Assembly (NCBI GenBank): GCA_026994795.1
Contig: JALWQB010000196.1
Coordinates: 1-47,050, forward strand
DNA: 47,050 bases
From: Deltaproteobacteria bacterium
GTDB taxonomy: Bacteria; Desulfobacterota; Dissulfuribacteria; Dissulfuribacterales; Dissulfuribacteraceae
Direction: 5' to 3'
Numbering within the stretch: the stretch's first letter is position 1; each line of letters opens with the position of its first letter. The notes below the pieces were generated by a model. The model was not told the origin of the DNA. It saw nothing but the letters and a program-made list of their open reading frames with translations, and made no database searches. A program made the position numbers and the translations under genes. Of the stretch, positions 42,423 through 47,050 are shown in pieces.

Positions 42423-44024
42423 ATGGCATCTTTTTTAAATCCCTTGAGACCATGCGGCGTTCAGGTTGATGTATCGCTATCAAGGCCGTCCTTAAATGAC
42501 AACAGGAGCCCTGAGCTCAGGTTAAGAGAATATCTGGCCAAATATGTTGGCAACTCCCCTCTCTTTATACCCATATCTTCCCTTAAACGCCTTTCTGAGC
42601 TTACCTTTAACGGCTGTTATGAGTTAAGCGTCATCTTGACAATATATAGAGACTTAACTGAAAATTCAGTAGATTGTGCTGTAAAGGTTGCTGATATTGC
42701 TGAAAGGGGCAAAATGAAAGGGCCTTATGGCCTTGCGGTTGATTTGGGGAGCACAACCATTGTCTTTTATCTTATGGATATGACTGATGGCAAGACGGTT
42801 TCAAGGCTTTCAATTGAGAACCCTCAGAGGAGCTATGGCGAGGACATATTATCTCGCATATTGCATGCCTCAAGCGAAGATGGGCTTATGGAGCTTTATG
42901 GCCTTACAATAGATGCATTTAATGCCGCAATAGATAAACTGTGTAAAAACTCAGAGATAGAGAAGGTTGCTATCCATTTTGTTACAGTTGCGGGCAATAC
43001 CACTATGACCCACTTTTTTCTTGGATTAGACCCCTCTCACCTGTGTAAAGAGCCTTATATCCCTGTTGCAAACTATTTTGACCTCATAGGGGCAAGGGAA
43101 ATTGGCCTTAACATTCACCCCGAGGCAATGGTCTTCTGTTTTCCCAATGTAGGGAGCTATTTTGGCGGGGATCTTCTGGCAGGCATTATTGCCTGCGGGA
43201 TGAATGAAGTAGATGATACCTGTATGCTCATAGATGTTGGGACAAATGCCGAGGTGGTGCTGGGGAATTCTTCATGGATGGTGGCCTGCGCAGGCGCGGC
43301 AGGCCCTGCCCTTGAAGGAGGCATACTTACATGCGGCATGAGGGCGGAAGATGGCGCTATTGAAAGGGTAAGGGTAAAAAGGGATGCTAAAAGCCGCAGC
43401 ATAAGCGTCTCTTACTCTACTATCAATAACGCCGCCCCAAAGGGCATATGCGGGTCAGGGATAATTGATCTCATTGCAGAGCTCTTTCTTGCAGGGCTTG
43501 TTGACCCAACAGGGAGGCTTCAAGAGGATAGGCGCTACATAACGGAAATAGATGGAGAGCCATCTTTTATTGTGGCATTCTCAGATGAGACAGCGCATGG
43601 AAGACCGATTTATATTACGCAAAGCGATATAAAAAACCTCATACGCTCAAAAGGCGCTATGTTTACCATCTTAAATGTCGTAATAGAGAGCGTTGGGATT
43701 CAATTTGATGATATATCAAGATATTATATTGCAGGGGCGTTTGGAAATTATATAGACCCCAAAAAGGCAATAACAATAGGCATGCTCCCTGACATATCGC
43801 TTGACAGGTTCGTAGGGATAGGGAATGCGGCAGGCAAGGGGGCGCAAAAACTCTTATTAAACGCTAACCTTATAAGAGAGTGTAAGAGGCTTATTAAGAC
43901 TATTACCTATTTAGAAATGAATGTAAGGGGGGACTTTATGTCAAAGCTCACTGGCGCGCTGTTCCTGCCCCATACTGACCGTTCCCGATTCCCAAGCGTA
44001 TGGAAGAAAATCCCTAAAACCTGA
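42423..44024 (+). CDS. RACE-type ASKHA activator of corrinoid proteins, ferredoxin domain missing
   Basis: A protein of 533 residues. From about residue 100 it matches DUF4445/ASKHA reductive activators of corrinoid-dependent enzymes: AVDLGSTTIVFYLMD, VAGNTTMTHFFLG, LIDVGTNAEVVLG, CAGAAGPALEGG, GICGSGIIDLIAELF and YIAGAFGNYIDP. Residues 1-95 match the linker region that normally follows the N-terminal [2Fe-2S] domain (PSLNDNRSPELRLREYL). The [2Fe-2S] domain itself is absent: the frame has a TGA 24 bases upstream of the ATG, and PilZ occupies the DNA before that. Such proteins use ATP to reduce Co(II) to Co(I). A separate electron donor would be needed here. Confidence 0.87.
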   Translation: MASFLNPLRPCGVQVDVSLSRPSLNDNRSPELRLREYLAKYVGNSPLFIPISSLKRLSELTFNGCYELSVILTIYRDLTENSVDCAVKVADIAERGKMKGPYGLAVDLGSTTIVFYLMDMTDGKTVSRLSIENPQRSYGEDILSRILHASSEDGLMELYGLTIDAFNAAIDKLCKNSEIEKVAIHFVTVAGNTTMTHFFLGLDPSHLCKEPYIPVANYFDLIGAREIGLNIHPEAMVFCFPNVGSYFGGDLLAGIIACGMNEVDDTCMLIDVGTNAEVVLGNSSWMVACAGAAGPALEGGILTCGMRAEDGAIERVRVKRDAKSRSISVSYSTINNAAPKGICGSGIIDLIAELFLAGLVDPTGRLQEDRRYITEIDGEPSFIVAFSDETAHGRPIYITQSDIKNLIRSKGAMFTILNVVIESVGIQFDDISRYYIAGAFGNYIDPKKAITIGMLPDISLDRFVGIGNAAGKGAQKLLLNANLIRECKRLIKTITYLEMNVRGDFMSKLTGALFLPHTDRSRFPSVWKKIPKT

Positions 44025-44087
44025 TTTTTATTTTCCCTATTGGTCGCTGAATATTATCAAATCAGAAGTAATTTTCATGGTAAATAG

Positions 44088-44116
44088 TTGACAGAGAAGG
44101 GGGCATTGAATAAATA
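44088..44116 (+). promoter_or_regulatory. Possible sigma-70 promoter for the glycosyltransferase-radC unit
   Basis: TTGACA at 44088-44093 is a perfect -35, followed by 17 bases and TAAATA at 44111-44116 as a modest -10. It is about 80 bases before the glycosyltransferase ATG, in the 173-base gap after the RACE gene. Confidence 0.45.
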
Positions 44117-44197
44117 AGAATGGGGGCTGGTTTCATAAGAATGCGCAGTTTGTAGGAAAAAATAGGAAAAAGCCTAAAAAAGGATATAAGATAACCG

Positions 44198-45331
44198 ATG
44201 AGACAAAGGATTGCTGTGCTTGCCTCCTTTTCTGGCACAAGCGGCGTTGAAAGGATGGTTACAAACCTTGTAACAGGATTTGAAAGACAGGGGCTTGATG
44301 TTGAGTTATTGCTTATAAGATTGACTAAAAAGGCAGAGAGGGAATATCTGAAAGATATTTCAACAAAGAATATCAGGATAACAAGGCTTAAAGGCGGACA
44401 TAACCTTACTATTATACCTGAATTAGTATATTTTTTAAGAAATAACGCCCCTGAAGCCATGCTTGTCGTAAAGGACAGGGCCATATTTGCAGCATCTATT
44501 GCGAGCCTTATTGCAGGTTCTTCTACAAGAATTATAGGGCGCTTAGGCACTACGGTTAGTGAGGCAATTCATGGAAAGCCCATTATTAACCGCTTAACAA
44601 GAAAGGCGATGATGAGATTCAGCTACAGGGTAATTGACAGCGCAATATGCGTATCAAAAGGGGTGGCGCATGACCTGTGCCTTATTACAGGTATCCCCGT
44701 ATCGCGATTTCACATAATACCCAATCCAGTGATTACGCCAGAGCTTTTTGAGCTGGCCTCTATGCCCTGCCAGCATCCGTGGCTCAAGGAAAAGGTGCGT
44801 CCTGTAATCCTCGGCATAGGAAGGCTTACAGAGCAAAAGGATTTTAAGACGCTCATACTGGCATTTTATGAATTAAAGAGACTATGGTCATCCTCTGGCC
44901 CATTGCCATGCCTCATAATTCTTGGAGAGGGGAGCATGAGAAAGGAGCTTGAGGCGTTGGTCGCATCCCTTGGTATAGAGGCAGATATCTCGATGCCAGG
45001 ATTTCAATCAAATCCCTATTGTTATTTAAAAAATAGCGATCTCTTTGTGTTGTCTTCCAAGTGGGAAGGCTCTCCAAACGTATTAACGGAGGCGCTTTCT
45101 CTTGGGGTGCCAGTAGTGGCTACTGATTGTAAAAGCGGCCCAAAGGATATATTGAAGAATGGAAAAGTAGCCCCGCTTGTCCCAGTAGAAGACCCAAAGA
45201 CAATGGCAAGGACAATGAAACATGTTATGATGTCTCCTCCCCCCAAAAGCGCCTTAAAAGAGGCAGTAAAAGACTATGAGCAGATTGAAAGCGTAAAAAG
45301 ATATATAAAGGTATTGCTCAATAATGAATAA
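44198..45331 (+). CDS. Glycosyltransferase family 4 (GT-B)
   Basis: A protein of 377 residues, a two-domain GT-B enzyme. N-terminal SFSGTSGVERMVTNLV is the acceptor-side start; C-terminal VILGIGRLTEQKDFKTLILAF, LIILGEGSMRKELEALV, SDLFVLSSKWEGSPNVLTEALSLGVPVVAT (in parts) carry the EGSPNV donor site. Retaining transfer from a nucleotide sugar to a lipopolysaccharide, capsule or glycan is likely, with the sugar unspecified. Its last 8 bases overlap radC, so the two are co-transcribed. Confidence 0.92.
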   Translation: MRQRIAVLASFSGTSGVERMVTNLVTGFERQGLDVELLLIRLTKKAEREYLKDISTKNIRITRLKGGHNLTIIPELVYFLRNNAPEAMLVVKDRAIFAASIASLIAGSSTRIIGRLGTTVSEAIHGKPIINRLTRKAMMRFSYRVIDSAICVSKGVAHDLCLITGIPVSRFHIIPNPVITPELFELASMPCQHPWLKEKVRPVILGIGRLTEQKDFKTLILAFYELKRLWSSSGPLPCLIILGEGSMRKELEALVASLGIEADISMPGFQSNPYCYLKNSDLFVLSSKWEGSPNVLTEALSLGVPVVATDCKSGPKDILKNGKVAPLVPVEDPKTMARTMKHVMMSPPPKSALKEAVKDYEQIESVKRYIKVLLNNE

Positions 45332-46088
45332 GTTAATAAGCGATAACCCTTCAAAAAATACCATCTATAATCCTAACAATAGGAAGAATATAGGCCATAG
45401 ACAGAGGTTGAGAGAACGCTTTTTAAAGCAGGGGATAGACGGTTTTACTGACTCAGATGTCATAGAATTTCTTCTCACCCTCGGCACGCCCAGAAAAGAC
45501 TGCAAACAAGAGGCCCGAGCGCTTTTAAGGGAATTCGGCTCATTATCAGCCGTTATGGAGGCATCCCTTGATGATCTTCAGAAGCTAAGGGGAATTGGCC
45601 CTAAAAATGCCGTTGCCATTAAGTTTGTCCATGAGGTTGCAAGGAGGTTTTTAAGGGAAAAAGTCTTAAATAAGACTTATGTGCATTGCGCAAAAGACGT
45701 AGCAGATTATCTTTCTCATAGCCTGTCTTTCAGCCAGAGAGAGCGTGTAGTTTGCATATATCTTGATAGCGCAAACGCCATATTAGACATAATCACCTTA
45801 TTTGAAGGAACGCTTGATAAGACGCCATTTTATCCAAGAGAGATATTGAAGCACGCTATTAAAATAGGGGCCAAAAATATTATTCTTGCTCATAACCACC
45901 CATCAGGCAATATAACCCCTTCTAAACAGGATATTATCTCAACTAAAAGGCTTATTATAGCCTCTTTGTCAATGGATATAGATATGCTTGACCATATAAT
46001 CATTGGAATGCCTGAGGAATTTTACAGTTTTGAAGAACACGGCCTAATAAAATCTATGAGAGATGAGGCGTTACATATTATCAGTTGA
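45324..46088 (+). CDS. radC: RadC-family JAB-domain protein
   Basis: A protein of 254 residues. An N-terminal helix-hairpin-helix region (LRGIGPKNAVAIKFVHEVARR) is followed by the JAB/MPN+ metalloprotease-like domain with the zinc motif HNHPSGNITPSKQD. The true biochemical role of RadC proteins is unsettled; the name comes from an old E. coli phenotype later traced to another gene. The N-terminus is slightly extended (MNKLISDNPSKNTIYNPNNR), low complexity. It starts inside the end of the glycosyltransferase gene. Confidence 0.92.
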   Translation: MNKLISDNPSKNTIYNPNNRKNIGHRQRLRERFLKQGIDGFTDSDVIEFLLTLGTPRKDCKQEARALLREFGSLSAVMEASLDDLQKLRGIGPKNAVAIKFVHEVARRFLREKVLNKTYVHCAKDVADYLSHSLSFSQRERVVCIYLDSANAILDIITLFEGTLDKTPFYPREILKHAIKIGAKNIILAHNHPSGNITPSKQDIISTKRLIIASLSMDIDMLDHIIIGMPEEFYSFEEHGLIKSMRDEALHIIS

Positions 46089-46099
46089 TTGTGTCATAA

Positions 46100-46231
46100 A
46101 TCCTGCACGGCAAAAGGGGCATAAAATAAATTTTAAATGTTATATTAGGGAGTTAAATAAGATGAAAGTTGTCTGTAAAGTTTACTTTTTGAGTGAACGC
46201 AAATTTCAGCTCTTTTGCCCCCTTTTGCCGT
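46100..46231. repeat. Inverted-repeat-flanked element, MITE-like, sharing a 22-bp end with 10963-10984
   Basis: A 22-base copy of the 10963 repeat begins here at 46100-46121, and CCCCTTTTGCCGT at 46219-46231 is the inverse of its core. They bound about 130 bases without a convincing gene. The surrounding 313-base gap (46089-46401) has only a weak 89-codon frame (46063-46332) that overlaps radC and shows no known family. This looks like the trace of a small non-autonomous mobile element. Confidence 0.5.
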
Positions 46232-46401
46232 CCTATGATGTTATTTGGGGCTTGAAGCGCCTAAGAACGTCTGCGGCCCCTCATGCCTCAAATCTTGGAC
46301 AAACATGCCAATTGCAGGATTTAGGCGTATAATTGAGAATAAATAATATGTTTAAATAGGCTTTATTAAATATAACTGAAAGTAAATAAAAAATTCTTTA
46401 T

Positions 46402-46881
46402 ATGCTTAAATCAGATGAATATTATATGAAAATTGCCCTTGAACTTGCCCAAACGGCATATTCTCATAATGAAGTGCCAGTGGGGGCTGTTATTATATCT
46501 AAAGATGGAGACATTATTGGAAGGGGATTTAATTTTTCTATTGCCTCTAATGATCCTACATCCCATGCTGAAATAGTTGCCTTAAGGGAGGCAGGGGCAT
46601 TTTTAAAAAATTATAGGCTCAATGATACGACCATGTTTGTTACTATAGAGCCTTGCCCTATGTGTGCCGGGGCACTGATAAACGCAAGGGTAAAGAGGCT
46701 CGTATTTGGTGCAAGTTATATAAAAGCCGGGGCTTGTGGAAGCATATATAATCTGGTAAATGACAGGCGTTTAAACCACAGGCTCATTGTTACAGGTGGC
46801 GTATTAGAGCAAGAGGCAAGGGGGCTTATACAGGGATTTTTTAGAGATAAGAGGACGACAACCCATTCAAAAAATGCCTGA
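46402..46881 (+). CDS. tadA: tRNA-specific adenosine deaminase TadA
   Basis: A protein of 159 residues. Zinc ligands and catalytic Glu are in SHAEIVAL, and the PCPMCAGAL motif supplies the other two cysteines. NEVPVGAVI and the RVKRLVFGASYIKAGACGS segment are typical. It deaminates A34 of tRNA-Arg(ACG) to inosine. The ATG has no strong ribosome binding site. A tRNA gene follows after about 60 bases. Confidence 0.95.
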   Translation: MLKSDEYYMKIALELAQTAYSHNEVPVGAVIISKDGDIIGRGFNFSIASNDPTSHAEIVALREAGAFLKNYRLNDTTMFVTIEPCPMCAGALINARVKRLVFGASYIKAGACGSIYNLVNDRRLNHRLIVTGGVLEQEARGLIQGFFRDKRTTTHSKNA

Positions 46882-46943
46882 AATCTAAATTATGCAATCA
46901 CGAAGGGAGGTAAAAGGTATAATAAGTAAAATGTAAGCATAGA

Positions 46944-47036
<93 letters not shown>

Positions 47037-47050
47037 ATCTATGATTTTAA

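Noticed and set aside
46063-46332. 89-codon ORF between radC and tadA
   Set aside because: It starts inside radC, has no ribosome binding site or family match, and crosses the inverted repeat element.

Overview
The window looks like a chromosomal segment of a motile, Gram-negative (diderm) bacterium with moderate GC content. Codon use leans heavily on AGG for arginine and ATA for isoleucine. The gene content (NIL-domain ferredoxin, RACE-type corrinoid protein activator, CobL, DUF342/FapA, sigma-54 flagellar regulation, IMP cyclohydrolase without its usual partner domain) fits an anaerobic lineage near Nitrospirota or Desulfobacterota. That placement is an inference from gene families, not a phylogenetic result.

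Layout: 1-2982 (minus) is the N-terminal part of a very large exported protein with two eight-bladed PQQ-like propellers separated by DUF11/CARDB-like domains; its 3' end runs off the window. 3347-10568 holds a HAD phosphatase-like gene, a NIL ferredoxin, a haem-binding chemoreceptor, a cysteine synthase/cysteinyl-tRNA synthetase fusion, murJ and rpsU with a strong terminator. 10640-11160 is a degraded intergenic region with a repeat shared with 46.1 kb, a possible transposase remnant and a near-perfect sigma-54 promoter. 11163-24686 is a flagellar supercluster: TPR protein, sigma-54 activator with a degenerate receiver, flgB, flgC, an intruding MNT-type nucleotidyltransferase, fliE, fliF, fliG, fliH, fliI, fliJ, a MotE-like protein and a fused SpsF/SpsG-type sugar-nucleotide protein. 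24828-26814 has a small basic ORF, mdh and pyrF. 26829-39036 is mostly minus-strand metabolism and RNA modification: cobL, glcD-like oxidase, a pseudouridine synthase apparently starting at ATT, a thioredoxin-reductase-like flavoprotein, rlmN, phosphofructokinase, purH N-domain, an unknown gene, ppsA and acpS; one small Cys-rich gene lies on the plus strand. 39285-47036 (plus) has fapA, argG, a PilZ protein, a RACE protein lacking its ferredoxin domain, a GT4 glycosyltransferase, radC, tadA and tRNA-Ser(CGA).

How it fits together: the sigma-54 promoter, TPR protein and sigma-54 activator sit directly ahead of the flagellar basal-body and export-ATPase genes, and the SpsF/SpsG-type fusion at the end suggests nonulosonate-type sugar synthesis for flagellin or surface glycans. 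PilZ and FapA add likely c-di-GMP and flagellar/adhesion control. PEP synthase, MDH and phosphofructokinase give central carbon flux; CobL and the RACE protein point to corrinoid-dependent one-carbon chemistry.

No single, fully new system is proven here. The most unusual items are the CysK-CysS fusion, the orphan MNT nucleotidyltransferase with a possible partner-toxin remnant inside the flagellar operon, the SpsF-SpsG fusion, the ferredoxin-less RACE protein, the likely ATT start, and the recently amplified, sequon-rich propeller protein.
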